DNA of 64,000 nt from Neobacillus rhizophilus (GTDB lineage: Bacteria > Bacillota > Bacilli > Bacillales > Cytobacillaceae), in the NCBI RefSeq assembly GCF_018343535.1, contig NZ_JAGYPF010000006.1, positions 186,001-250,000 on the forward strand, given 5' to 3'. This document shows positions 1 to 8,229 of the stretch, piece after piece. A program made the position numbers and the translations under genes. Position 1 is the stretch's first letter. The number at the start of each line of letters is the position of its first letter. The notes below the pieces were generated by a model, which did not search any database, was not told the origin of the DNA, and saw nothing but the letters and a program-made list of their open reading frames with translations.

Positions 1-703
1 TTGTCTGCGGGTAACCTGCAGGGATGATCACATAGTCGTTTACCTGAATGCAATTTGCCGCATATTCTTCTTCCTGTGGCACAATAATTTTTTTGTAAGA
101 ATTGAAATCAGGGTGATCGACAAATTCACCAGCCGCCACAATTGTTTGATTTCCTAAATAAGCAATTCCGGTTTTTAAATGGAAAAACTTTTGAAGCGGT
201 ACAATGGTAGCTTTATAGTTTTCAGATTCTAAGATTTGTTTCAGCTGCTCGGCACCTTCCTGGTTTGTCCGCTCGGAAATACCGATATAAAAATGATCTT
301 CAGCTTGTAAAATATCGCCGCCATCGAGTGTGCCAGGCGCTTTAATATAGTAAATTTTATCGTAGAAGGATTTGATGGCAGGCTCCATGTCTTGGATTTC
401 GCCGTTTCTTGACTCAGCCCCCGGATTGGAAATAACCGCAAATTCCGGGGTTAAAACAGCTGTATCTTCCACAAAGGTGGAGTCCGGAAATTGATCATTG
501 CTTGGCAGGACAGTTACTTCAGTACCGCACTTTTTAAGTGCTTCAATATAAGCATCGTGCTGCTCAAATGCCTTTTCCAAAATTGGTTTGCCAAGGTCTG
601 AGGTAGTTAAGCCATTAACGTAAGTTGTTCCAGGTCTTTTGACAATTGTATGATGGAACAATTTTGTTCCTTCTGTTGATTTCAACGCAGATTCTTTTAG
701 CAT
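1..703 (-). CDS. Dimethylarginine dimethylaminohydrolase (DDAH)-like hydrolase, partial
   Basis: The first 234 codons are present and the C-terminus runs off the window edge. The start is the ATG at 701-703, with GGAGG eight bases upstream; the ATG eight bases further upstream is closed by an immediate stop. The protein begins MLKESALKS and shows family landmarks of the amidinotransferase fold: an early VKRPG strand, a DGGD-type motif (LDGGDIL), and FHLKTG, which carries the likely catalytic histidine. The nucleophilic cysteine would lie beyond the edge. Enzymes of this family hydrolyse methylated arginine to citrulline and an amine; ornithine- or arginine-processing relatives cannot be excluded. 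It lies 19 bp downstream of a paralogous gene on the same strand, probably in one operon. Confidence 0.8.
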   Translation of the reverse strand, partial: MLKESALKSTEGTKLFHHTIVKRPGTTYVNGLTTSDLGKPILEKAFEQHDAYIEALKKCGTEVTVLPSNDQFPDSTFVEDTAVLTPEFAVISNPGAESRNGEIQDMEPAIKSFYDKIYYIKAPGTLDGGDILQAEDHFYIGISERTNQEGAEQLKQILESENYKATIVPLQKFFHLKTGIAYLGNQTIVAAGEFVDHPDFNSYKKIIVPQEEEYAANCIQVNDYVIIPAGYPQT

Positions 704-722
704 TTTTTCATCCTCCAATTTC

Positions 723-1589
723 TTAATCTCGTTCCACTGGGCATGTCAGGCAGGTCGGACCGCCCGTCCCTAAATAAGAGATTTCATTTCCGTCATATTC
801 ATAGACAGTTGCTCCGGCATCGATTAATTGCTGTTTTGTGAAAGGGTTTCCAGAAACCACCATACAAACCCGAGGTGCCAGCGCGAGCACGTTGCAGCCA
901 AGTCTAATGTACTCATCTTCGGGTACCTCAACCAGCCGGAAGCCTCGTTTAATCAGCATTTGTCTGAGAAACACAGGCATCAGCCGTGAATAGACTACTG
1001 CCAAATCTTCGTCCACGATACTGATTATGGACATTAGATGCAGACACTCGTCCTCCCCTTGGTCATGCGGGAGTTGTACCACGATTACCTCATCGACTTG
1101 ATCTGCGACCATCTCTTTAATTTGCTGGATAGCTTCATCATTTGTCCGGTAGCCGCGGCCGATTAACAGTGTGCGGTCATCAAGCCAGACAAGGTCTCCC
1201 CCGTCGGCAACTGCCTGGCCCGTCAATTCTCCTACTATCGGAATCTCTTTTTCTTGTAAAAAATCTTTGTAAACCTCTGCCTCCGGCTGACGCAATGTTT
1301 TTCCTGATTTCAAAATGATGGCGCCCTTTGGCGTAAATTTAACGGGATCATGGGCATAGAGTGAATCTAATCCAACCCGTTCTGATTCCGGCAAGAACTC
1401 AACATACCCTACATGCTCCTTGATAATGGCAAGAAACTGCTCATATTCCTGTTGTGCTTTTGCGAAATCAGGTTCATTAATATAGTTGAATCTTTTCCAT
1501 TCCTTACTTAAATGCTCCTGACTGATAAATGCATCGTTTGGATGTTTGACAATGACCCTGTTGAGCTTTTTATACATAGATGTTAACAA
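723..1589 (-). CDS. Amidinotransferase-fold (arginine deiminase/DDAH superfamily) hydrolase
   Basis: This 288-residue protein belongs to the guanidino-group modifying superfamily. Visible motifs are VKHPN near the N-terminus, DGGDLVW (about residue 128), GRGYRTN, ECLHLMS with the likely catalytic histidine, and a C-terminal TGGPTCLTCPVERD in which one cysteine should be the nucleophile. The predicted chemistry is hydrolysis of an arginine-like guanidinium; the exact substrate is not visible. The start is interesting: GGAGG sits about 7 bases before a TTG (1589), whereas the first ATG (1577) is about 19 bases away, so TTG is favoured. It forms a pair with the DDAH-like gene downstream and is divergent from an IclR regulator. 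Confidence 0.82.
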   Translation of the reverse strand: MLTSMYKKLNRVIVKHPNDAFISQEHLSKEWKRFNYINEPDFAKAQQEYEQFLAIIKEHVGYVEFLPESERVGLDSLYAHDPVKFTPKGAIILKSGKTLRQPEAEVYKDFLQEKEIPIVGELTGQAVADGGDLVWLDDRTLLIGRGYRTNDEAIQQIKEMVADQVDEVIVVQLPHDQGEDECLHLMSIISIVDEDLAVVYSRLMPVFLRQMLIKRGFRLVEVPEDEYIRLGCNVLALAPRVCMVVSGNPFTKQQLIDAGATVYEYDGNEISYLGTGGPTCLTCPVERD

Positions 1590-1623
1590 AAAACCGCCTC
1601 CTTTTTCCGAATAGTGGAATGGG

Positions 1624-1640
1624 TTTCCTGTGACAGGAAA
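1624..1640. promoter_or_regulatory. Palindrome TTTCCTGTGACAGGAAA, candidate IclR operator
   Basis: A perfect 7-bp inverted repeat with a 3-bp centre lies just downstream of the predicted -10 and upstream of the hydrolase ribosome binding site. That position suits a repressor operator. Assignment to the adjacent IclR protein is inference from proximity. Confidence 0.45.
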
Positions 1641-1652
1641 ACTTATAATATG

Positions 1653-1681
1653 ATATTATAGGCTTATAAAGTGGATGTCAA
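1653..1681 (-). promoter_or_regulatory. Predicted sigma-A promoter of the amidinotransferase pair
   Basis: On the minus strand a perfect TTGACA (plus-strand 1676-1681) is followed by TATAAT (1655-1660, spacer 15) or TAATAT (1653-1658, spacer 17). It points at the two hydrolase genes and lies between them and the divergent IclR gene. Confidence 0.6.
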
Positions 1682-1744
1682 TATTTTTAGAATTTACTGA
1701 ATATCGTAGACATTTTTAAAAAATCAAATAAGGCAGGGAAATAC

Positions 1745-2479
1745 ATGCAAACAATTGATCGAGCAATGCAAATTATTAAGGTTCTTGCGGGAAGTGATAC
1801 AAAAAGATGGTTCGCCATTTCGGAATTATCGAAGGAATCCGAACTGCCTGTCAGCACATTGCATCGACTATTACAATCCATGAAGGAGCATGGGCTTATT
1901 CAACAGGATCTTGAGACAAAGTTCTATTCAATGGGAAATGCCTGGCTCCAGTATGGCCTGCAAATGTACGATACCTTTGACTTTGTGGCGCAGATCCGCC
2001 CGGAATTGGAAAAATTAATGCATGAGGTAGAGGAAAGTGTTTATTTTAGTAAGCCTATTGGTTTAGAGTCTTTAGTTGTAGAAAGAATTGACTGCCTGAA
2101 TAACCCGATTCGAATTTATGATCAGCTTGGTATTCGGATACCTTTGAACATTGGGGCAGCCAATAAAGTGATGCTTGCTCACATGCCTCCAAAAGATAAG
2201 CTAAAAATTGTTTCTTCTTTAGTACCTGAAAATGAACACGAGGCGTTTTTACAATTATTGCGGGGTGTTCAAAAGCTTGGGTATGGAGAGAGTCACGGGG
2301 AAAGGACACCTGGTACGTCATCCGTCGCCGCTCCGATTTTCAACCACCAAAATGAACTAATCGGGGCCATCAGCGTCGGCTATGTCAATTTCAATGTAAC
2401 GGAGGAAAGGAAAAGCTTTTTGATTGAAAAAGTAATTGAATTCGGGCTGCGCATCTCCAGAAAATTAGGAGCAAAATAA
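1745..2479 (+). CDS. IclR family transcriptional regulator
   Basis: A 244-residue protein of typical IclR length. The N-terminal winged helix-turn-helix (about residues 1-65) contains the recognisable ELSKESELPVSTLHRLL pattern. The C-terminal effector domain (about 75-240) has the family signature of small-residue strands, such as GTSSVAAPIF and GAISVGYV. Translation starts at ATG 1745 after a purine-rich AGGCAGGGA. It is transcribed divergently from two amidinotransferase-fold hydrolases and most likely controls them and itself, probably in response to a guanidino compound or its breakdown product. Ligand and sign of regulation cannot be read from the sequence. A strong terminator follows. 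Confidence 0.9.
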   Translation: MQTIDRAMQIIKVLAGSDTKRWFAISELSKESELPVSTLHRLLQSMKEHGLIQQDLETKFYSMGNAWLQYGLQMYDTFDFVAQIRPELEKLMHEVEESVYFSKPIGLESLVVERIDCLNNPIRIYDQLGIRIPLNIGAANKVMLAHMPPKDKLKIVSSLVPENEHEAFLQLLRGVQKLGYGESHGERTPGTSSVAAPIFNHQNELIGAISVGYVNFNVTEERKSFLIEKVIEFGLRISRKLGAK

Positions 2480-2493
2480 TCGAAACGGTGTTA

Positions 2494-2525
2494 GGCTGTC
2501 GAGAAACTATCGACAGCTTTTTTTA
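2494..2525 (+). terminator. Rho-independent terminator after the IclR gene
   Basis: Perfect 8-bp stem GCTGTCGA/TCGACAGC with a 7-base loop, followed by seven or more T residues. It lies 15 bp past the stop codon. Confidence 0.9.
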
Positions 2526-2595
2526 CTTATTTTCTTTAACAATTCACCGCGTTAATTATATTAAAATATTATTAATATAAGGCATTTCAACAAGT

Positions 2596-2729
2596 CTGTT
2601 GATTGGCGCTCCAGGCACTTCGCGCACCTTAGGGCGTGACGGGGAGCCTCCTCGTCGCTTCGCTCCTGCGGGGTCTCCCCTGCCCCGTACTCCCGCAGGA
2701 GTCTTCGTGCCTTCCGCGCCAATCAACAG
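2596..2729 (-). repeat. 134-bp GC-rich interspersed repeat, copy 1
   Basis: The element is bounded by perfect 14-bp inverted termini, CTGTTGATTGGCGC and GCGCCAATCAACAG. Its interior is far richer in GC than the AT-rich surroundings and holds long CCCGCAGGAG/CTCCTGCGGG-type complementary tracts. Its reverse complement aligns along its whole length with copy 2 at 2931-3064, which is also exactly 134 bp. Related elements are, to my knowledge, common between genes of Bacillus-group genomes. No coding function is seen. Confidence 0.85.
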
Positions 2730-2930
2730 GTGTAATTAAAAAAGATCTTCAACCTCACAATACATAATAAAAATAAAAAGTGAATTAATTATTAAGACAA
2801 AATGTTTCTAGACAATGGTAATGCATATGAACGTTCTCCTCTCTAGAGCCTGCCAAAATTCATTTAAGAGTGCAGTACACTTTTCAAAGTTTGATAAGGT
2901 GTAGTGCAATACTTAGTTGTTTTTGCCTCC

Positions 2931-3064
2931 CTGTTGATTGGAGCGGAGGGCAGTCGACTCCTGTGGGATATAGAGGTCACTGGAGACCCCGCAGGCGCTT
3001 TCAGCGCCGAGGAGGCTCCAGGACCTCCCCGCGGAAAGCGACTGCCCGGAGCGGAAATCAACAG
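2931..3064 (+). repeat. 134-bp GC-rich interspersed repeat, copy 2
   Basis: Ends in CTGTTGATT and AATCAACAG, with internal palindromic GC blocks. It is inverted relative to copy 1, with a 201-bp AT-rich spacer (2730-2930) in which I see no gene. Short ORFs reading through this block on both strands are by-products of its GC content. The two copies could pair into a cruciform or a long RNA hairpin. Confidence 0.85.
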
Positions 3065-3115
3065 GCCAGTTAGCAGGGATAAACATAAAAGTTTGGTAAT
3101 TTAGGTTTGGACAAA

Positions 3116-3152
3116 ATAAAAAATTGCCGAGAAAAATACCCTTTCTCGACAA
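3116..3152 (-). terminator. Terminator of guaD
   Basis: On the minus strand TTGTCGAGAAA pairs with TTTCTCGGCAA (one mismatch) and is followed by TTTTTTATTTT. It lies about 36 bp beyond the guaD stop codon. Confidence 0.8.
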
Positions 3153-3156
3153 TCTG

Positions 3157-3185
3157 ACAAATGTCCACCCAGGGTGGACATTTGT
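3157..3185. repeat. Perfect 14-bp inverted repeat, TGTCCACC/GGTGGACA family
   Basis: ACAAATGTCCACCC and GGGTGGACATTTGT flank a single A. It sits directly behind the guaD stop codon. Related TGTCCAC or GTGTC-GACAC palindromes recur at gene ends elsewhere in this window (about 5200, 7485, 8788, 10033 and 14230), so it is probably a dispersed short repeat. Confidence 0.7.
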
Positions 3186-3187
3186 TA

Positions 3188-3658
3188 TTAGTATTGTTGT
3201 TTGTTTGGTTTGTTGACCCAAGCAGTAAAGGGTTGATAAGTGTTGTTTGTGAGCAGCTGTATAAAAGGAATGGTGCGTTTTTCAGGAGGCACTTCAAGCT
3301 GTTCGTAAATAAATTGGTCGTCGAACCCAATTTTCGCAGCATCTTCATGTGTACAGGCATAATACACCTTCTCTAACCTGGCCCAATAGATGGCGCCGAA
3401 ACACATCGGGCAGGGTTCACAGCTTGTATATAGTTCACAGCCAGTTAATTGGAAACTATTTAAAGCCTTGCAGGCTTCCCTAATCGCCTGCATCTCAGCA
3501 TGGGCGGTGGGGTCATTCTTCAAGGTTACTTGATTGCTGCCAACACTGATAATCTGGCCATTCTTCACGATAACCGCCCCAAACGGACCGCCGCTATAAC
3601 GGAGTACATTATCAAGCGCCACATCAACGGCCATTTTCATAAACTTTTCGTCCCTCAT
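3188..3658 (-). CDS. guaD: Guanine deaminase
   Basis: A 156-residue cytidine-deaminase-fold enzyme, the same length as Bacillus subtilis GuaD as I recall it. The zinc site is complete: HAEMQAI supplies the histidine and catalytic glutamate, and SCEPCPMC supplies two cysteines. The GGPFGAVIVKNG strand and C-terminal region also match GuaD rather than the tRNA deaminase TadA. It converts guanine to xanthine and ammonia in purine catabolism and salvage, in the cytoplasm. It is a single-gene unit with its own terminator. I see no PurR box upstream, unlike the adenine deaminase operon at 29.6-36.6 kb. Confidence 0.9.
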   Translation of the reverse strand: MRDEKFMKMAVDVALDNVLRYSGGPFGAVIVKNGQIISVGSNQVTLKNDPTAHAEMQAIREACKALNSFQLTGCELYTSCEPCPMCFGAIYWARLEKVYYACTHEDAAKIGFDDQFIYEQLEVPPEKRTIPFIQLLTNNTYQPFTAWVNKPNKQQY

Positions 3659-3903
3659 AAATTTCCCCCAACTCTATGACATTATCTCTTCCCTTCAATT
3701 TATTATCCTTTTTAAGAAAAAAGAATGATGACTTATTTTCCCACTTAAAATTGAGTCAGGATATTTTCAAAAAAAATGTAGGTTATATAATAGAAATTTT
3801 GTAAAATATGATTATCCATTCGCTTGGCCTATAATCATTCTTTTTTACTAATTCAGCGAATTCATTGCCTCTTCTTTGAAACCTTTTGGAAGGACTGACG
3901 ATC

Positions 3904-5157
3904 ATGCATAAAGCCAAGCTATACGAGATTTCCTTATTTACCGCGGCACTTTTGGCAGTTTTAAGTTCTTCCGGTATTTTAGTAGACCATTCCCTTTTTT
4001 TAAAAATATTAATTGTATACTGGTTCTTCTCCATTCTTTACTTCCGTCTTCGAGTGTTCTTTAAAAACGGCAATACCAATATTGAATATGGTATTAGTTA
4101 CGACCTATCTTTTGTCCTATTTGCCGGGCCGCTCGGCTTGTTTATATTTGAAACGATTTACCGTTTTTCTATTTATATTTATCGTAAATGGACAAAAACA
4201 GCAGACTCGACTGAGTTTTTTGATGCCTTTTATAATACTGGCACCTTTGTGATCACTAACTCGGCAGCCTACCTGTTATTCCAGTACCTACATGAAAGCT
4301 TTCAAGCCATTCCATTTGGGTATTGGATTCTAATCTTTCTAATTGTTTGCATTACCTCTTACCTTTCCGGCACAACGATGGTCATCCTGTTTCTACTTTT
4401 GGGTGAGAAATTATCCTTTAAGAAGGCCATCGATTTTATTTTTAAAGACATCAGCATGCTGGATTATGGGAAAGTTGCCATATCAAACGGCCTTCTTTTC
4501 CATTTCCTTCAGGATCAAAAATGGGAAATGTTAATCATTGTCTTTATTTTGAATTACATCGTCAGTCATTCCTTCTATTTAAAATCGCAAAACATTCAAA
4601 CGAAATTAGAGCGTGACCAATTCGAGCAAATGGCCTATACAGACTTTTTGACAGGTGCCTTCAACCGGACCTTTATGGACAAAAAATTAGCCGAGCTCAG
4701 TCGATCTAATGAAAATATCGGGATTGTCGTAACCGATATTGATAAATTCAAAGGAATAAACGATAGCTATAACCACGCTGTGGGTGATAAAGTCATTCAG
4801 CAGTTTGCCGCCACTTTAAAGAGTTATCTTGGACCGGAGGATTATCTGTTTAGGAGCGGCGGTGAGGAATTTACACTTTGCCTCCGAAATCGGAATTTCC
4901 AACAAACCGTTGATTTGGTTAACGATATTCGCAATGGGATTGAAAAAGGGTCAGTAAATGCGGAATACAACAGGGAAAACATTCTGATTTTTTATACCGC
5001 ATCTTTCGGACTATACTACTATAAGGTTAATGAATATGTATCAATGGAAAAAGCCTATATCCTCGCCGACGAATTAATGTTCGAATCCAAGCAGCTCGGA
5101 AAAAATCATGTATCCTATATAAACGGCCTCATAAACAAAGAAGCGGCAGTAACCTAA
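3904..5157 (+). CDS. Membrane-bound diguanylate cyclase (GGDEF)
   Basis: 417 residues. The first about 225 form roughly six hydrophobic membrane segments of no family I can name. A short linker follows, then a GGDEF domain (about 240-405) with FLTGAFNR, the DIDKFKGIND metal/substrate region and an intact GGEEF (residues 319-323), so it should make cyclic di-GMP. The allosteric inhibitory RxxD motif expected just upstream reads GPED, lacking the arginine, so product inhibition by that site is unlikely. The ATG at 3904 is chosen because GGAAGG lies nine bases upstream; an in-frame TTG at 3886 precedes that RBS. The stop codon is inside the terminator stem. Confidence 0.88.
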   Translation: MHKAKLYEISLFTAALLAVLSSSGILVDHSLFLKILIVYWFFSILYFRLRVFFKNGNTNIEYGISYDLSFVLFAGPLGLFIFETIYRFSIYIYRKWTKTADSTEFFDAFYNTGTFVITNSAAYLLFQYLHESFQAIPFGYWILIFLIVCITSYLSGTTMVILFLLLGEKLSFKKAIDFIFKDISMLDYGKVAISNGLLFHFLQDQKWEMLIIVFILNYIVSHSFYLKSQNIQTKLERDQFEQMAYTDFLTGAFNRTFMDKKLAELSRSNENIGIVVTDIDKFKGINDSYNHAVGDKVIQQFAATLKSYLGPEDYLFRSGGEEFTLCLRNRNFQQTVDLVNDIRNGIEKGSVNAEYNRENILIFYTASFGLYYYKVNEYVSMEKAYILADELMFESKQLGKNHVSYINGLINKEAAVT

Positions 5158-5182
5158 CAATAGGTACTGCCACTTCTTTTTG
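5141..5182 (+). terminator. Terminator of the diguanylate cyclase gene
   Basis: GGCAGTAACCTA pairs with TAGGTACTGCC (one bulge), followed by CACTTCTTTTTG. The stem includes the stop codon. Confidence 0.75.
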
Positions 5183-5282
5183 TTATCACTTTTTGGTATT
5201 TCCTTTGGTGTCATGCACCACAAAAAGACATTTGTCCATATGGGGTGCACATTTCAAGATTATTTCCTTTTTGCCTTTGCTC

Positions 5283-5876
5283 TTAGGATGCCCGTTTTAA
5301 GTTTTTGAATTGTCCCTTAGAGAGGACGGTTTTTTCTAGGCGGTGGGCCATGATGCCGGCAAATACGGACAGGATGATATCTTTCGGTAGCGGCGGTACC
5401 ATCCATAGCCAGGCCATTTTATAGGTGAAACCTTCCGGCGCTGCAGCCCAAAGCTTGTAGGCATAGTACATCCAGTTGGTTCCAAACAGATAATTGACCG
5501 CCATTCCAATTAAAGCCGCTATAATAAAAGCAGGCAAGCTTTTTTTCTTTTCGACGATTTTTCCAATGATAAAAGCTACAAAAATATAAGAAATAATAAA
5601 GCCGAAGGTTGGACGAAGGATAATTCCGAGTCCTCCAAAAAAGCCGGCAAAAACAGGTACTCCGACCATGCCAACCAACGTATAAACAATCATCGCAATG
5701 GCTCCCAATCGGCTTCCTAAAATTAGCCCTGCCAAAATAGCAAAAAAAGTTTGCAGCGTGATTGGCACTCCGCCAACCTGCAAAAATGGTGCAATCGTCG
5801 TAATGTTTGCCCCGACCGCCATCAGGGCCACGAACATCCCGACAAGCGTGATGTCCAGCGCTCTTAACTTTCTCAT
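5283..5876 (-). CDS. bioY: Biotin transporter BioY (ECF S component)
   Basis: A 197-residue, very hydrophobic protein with about six membrane helices. The BioY hallmark region is clear: VPITLQTFF followed by GLILGSRLGA, and later GGLGIILRPTFGF. BioY binds biotin and, with the shared EcfA/EcfT module (not in this window), imports it. It is a monocistronic gene. A near-consensus BirA operator lies about 70 bp upstream, so expression should fall when biotin is sufficient. Confidence 0.93.
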   Translation of the reverse strand: MRKLRALDITLVGMFVALMAVGANITTIAPFLQVGGVPITLQTFFAILAGLILGSRLGAIAMIVYTLVGMVGVPVFAGFFGGLGIILRPTFGFIISYIFVAFIIGKIVEKKKSLPAFIIAALIGMAVNYLFGTNWMYYAYKLWAAAPEGFTYKMAWLWMVPPLPKDIILSVFAGIMAHRLEKTVLSKGQFKNLKRAS

Positions 5877-5941
5877 TTTCTCCCCACCCTAAATTAAATT
5901 CTGATATCTGATAGTTTAAAAATAAATGGGCGGGTGGTTAT

Positions 5942-5972
5942 TTGTCAACCAAAATTTGATTTAAGTTAACAA
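5942..5972. promoter_or_regulatory. BirA operator upstream of bioY
   Basis: TTGTCAAC, 15 bp, GTTAACAA: seven of eight positions are symmetric and match the BirA half-site pattern TTGTTAAC-N15-GTTAACAA known for Firmicutes. One half-site overlaps a minus-strand TTGACA (the -35 candidate for bioY), so BirA-biotinyl-AMP would block the promoter. Confidence 0.8.
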
Positions 5973-6028
5973 AAACAGCTGATTTCTACCATAATTAATG
6001 AGATATCTCCCTATTCCGCTTTATTTGC

Positions 6029-7333
6029 TTACTCCGGAATAGATCTATCCGCATTAATATAGCCTTCTCCGTAAATCGCGTTTTCGCGGTCCTTCCATAA
6101 ATCTGTGTTATTCTTCAATAGGTCTTTTACTTGCTGCGGTGTTGCTCCAGGCACGCGCTGTTTAATCAATGCACATATACCCGCACAAATAGGTGTTGCC
6201 ATGGAAGTACCAGATAAAACAAAGTAATCATTGTCTACCCTTGCAGATTTTTGCAGCTTGTCTAAATAGGAATTAGGGGATCTTAGTGAAATGATATTCA
6301 CCCCGGGCGCTAAAATATCCGGCTTATTTAGCTCATCTTTAACATCCTTTGCCCCTCTGCTTGAAAAGCTGGCCACATCGTCATCGCCGCGGTCCACTGT
6401 ATTTTTATCATCAAGAGCTCCAACGGTAATCACTTTTTGACTAATACCAGGACTTGCGATGGTTCCATAATTCGGACCTTCATTCCCAGCCGCCACTACC
6501 ACGACAATACCTGCTGCCCAGGCCTTTTCAACAGCCTTAACCATTAGATCTTCACCCGGCTGAGCTGTGCTGCCTAATGACATGCTGATGATATCAATTT
6601 TTTCAGGCGGATTACCGGCATTGTAATTAATGCACCAATCCACCCCTTCCATGACGGTATCCAAAGACCCCGAGCCCAATTTATCCAACACCTTTACGCC
6701 AATCAGATGAGCTCCTGGGGCTGGTCCTGCATAGGGACCATTGGCAGCCGCGTCACCGGCACAGTGGGTTCCATGGCCATTATCATCATAAGGGTCTGGG
6801 TCATTATTGACGAGGTCAACAAAGCCTTTAATTCTATCCCCTAAGTCCTTGTGTGGATAAATGCCAGTGTCGATAATCGCGATTGTTACTCCTTCCCCTG
6901 TAAGTACAGTGTTATTTCTTTTGATGTTTTTAGCATTAGCGGCAGGGACAGCAACATCAAGCAACGCCTTCACTTCCCTGTTTAAATAAACCTTTTTGAC
7001 ATGATGGCAGCTCGACAGGATCCCTTCTAAGCCATTTGGAGTCACATCTGCACTATGGCAGGACATACTTGATAAACTTCGTTTCATGCTATTTCGGGAA
7101 TACTGTTTCATCACTTCGGATACCTGATGGCAACCTTTTTCAAAGCAGCCTTCCTCAAATTCAATAATAACGGACATTTTGCGGCCCCATTTAAGGAATC
7201 CCTCGAAATGTTTATGCAAAAAGCACGGCGTCCATGTAAACGGCTTGTACAAATTTAAAACTTCTTCCCGCAAATGTCTGTCCAATTTATGGGCATGAGT
7301 ACGCACCATTTGAACCATTGAATAACCAAACAA
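6029..7333 (-). CDS. aprX: Intracellular-type subtilisin-like serine protease AprX
   Basis: 434 residues, colinear with B. subtilis AprX including the start MFGYSMVQMVR. A propeptide-like region (about 1-130) has no signal peptide. The S8 domain carries the catalytic aspartate in IIDTGIYPH, the histidine in DDNGHGTHCAG and the serine in LSGTSMATP, so it should be active. AprX acts in the cytoplasm and is usually expressed late in growth. The N-terminal region is unusually cysteine- and histidine-rich (EGCFEKGCH, CHSAD, SCHH). The gene stands alone. Confidence 0.95.
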   Translation of the reverse strand: MFGYSMVQMVRTHAHKLDRHLREEVLNLYKPFTWTPCFLHKHFEGFLKWGRKMSVIIEFEEGCFEKGCHQVSEVMKQYSRNSMKRSLSSMSCHSADVTPNGLEGILSSCHHVKKVYLNREVKALLDVAVPAANAKNIKRNNTVLTGEGVTIAIIDTGIYPHKDLGDRIKGFVDLVNNDPDPYDDNGHGTHCAGDAAANGPYAGPAPGAHLIGVKVLDKLGSGSLDTVMEGVDWCINYNAGNPPEKIDIISMSLGSTAQPGEDLMVKAVEKAWAAGIVVVVAAGNEGPNYGTIASPGISQKVITVGALDDKNTVDRGDDDVASFSSRGAKDVKDELNKPDILAPGVNIISLRSPNSYLDKLQKSARVDNDYFVLSGTSMATPICAGICALIKQRVPGATPQQVKDLLKNNTDLWKDRENAIYGEGYINADRSIPE

Positions 7334-7479
7334 TTATTTTCTCACCCTTTCATAGCTTTTTAAATAAGTTATGAAACTATTAAAAAATGGTAACGGTACT
7401 TGTCCAATTTCTAGTAAATAGGCGTTCCTTTAAGGTTTTTGAAAAATAATCGTTTGTTTTGTAAGGGGATCAGGCACCG

Positions 7480-7555
7480 TTCTTGAACCCTGTCCACCTC
7501 TGGCGGGCAACTTCTCACCATTGTTGATTGGCCGGAAAAGGAATATTTGGCTTGG
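7480..7555. repeat. Remnants of dispersed repeats upstream of the DinB-like gene
   Basis: The 7334-7613 gap holds ATCAGGCACCG, CTGTCCACC and TTGTTGATTGGCC fragments, which resemble pieces of the two repeat families seen at 2.6-3.2 kb and 8.8 kb. No complete element and no gene are visible here. Confidence 0.4.
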
Positions 7556-7613
7556 TGCCGAATATAAAACATAGTGGGACATATTTTGTTAGTCCAATTT
7601 AGGAGGTATGGTT

Positions 7614-8126
7614 ATGGTTGACTTAGAGATACATCGTGAAAGACTGGCGGAGACACGCCAGCAGTTGCTAAATGAGATAAAGACTCTCAGTTTTGCGGAA
7701 TTAAACAAATCACCTGGCGAAGATAGTTGGAGTGTGGCCCAGGTCTGCCACCATCTTTATTTAACTGAAAAGGCGTTTACCAGCGGGGTTGTCTATGGCC
7801 TGAACTCTGAAACTAGTAAAAAGTCCGAGCCAAAGCCGATACACCTATTTTTATTAGACCGTACTAAGAAAGCAGATGCACCTAGTATCGTTGTCCCTTC
7901 TTCTGAAACTTTCGAATTACAGCAGATTCTCAATTTGCTAGATGAATCAAGAACATTATTACTCGATGTTATGGATGGAATAAAAGACGAAACCATTCTG
8001 ACAGAGAAATCCGCTAAACATCCTCTTTTTGGTTATCTACCTCTTTACCAATGGATTGAAAACGTCTATTTGCACGATCAGCGGCATACTGAACAAATAA
8101 AGGAAATTAAATCTGAAATTCTCTAA
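7614..8126 (+). CDS. DinB/YfiT-family putative metal-dependent protein
   Basis: A 170-residue four-helix-bundle protein of the DinB superfamily. The usual three-histidine metal site is suggested by VAQVCHHLYLTE (about residue 48) and the C-terminal LHDQRHTEQI. Relatives are thiol-dependent transferases (bacillithiol in Bacillus) or uncharacterised proteins, so the reaction is open. AGGAGG at 7601-7606 is only one base from an ATG at 7608 but seven bases from the ATG at 7614, so the latter is chosen. Confidence 0.8.
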   Translation: MVDLEIHRERLAETRQQLLNEIKTLSFAELNKSPGEDSWSVAQVCHHLYLTEKAFTSGVVYGLNSETSKKSEPKPIHLFLLDRTKKADAPSIVVPSSETFELQQILNLLDESRTLLLDVMDGIKDETILTEKSAKHPLFGYLPLYQWIENVYLHDQRHTEQIKEIKSEIL

Positions 8127-8229
8127 AGCCCATCCCTAGAATCATTTCAATCGCTGCACGCCAATCCTTATTTTTCCATAAGCTAGAATAATAACATCAA
8201 AGATTTGAAGGGAAAGATGTGGTGGATTC

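Noticed and set aside
2864..3104. Short ORFs on both strands across 2.86-3.1 kb
   Set aside because: They read through the GC-rich 134-bp repeat, are open in several frames at once, and lack ribosome binding sites and family features.
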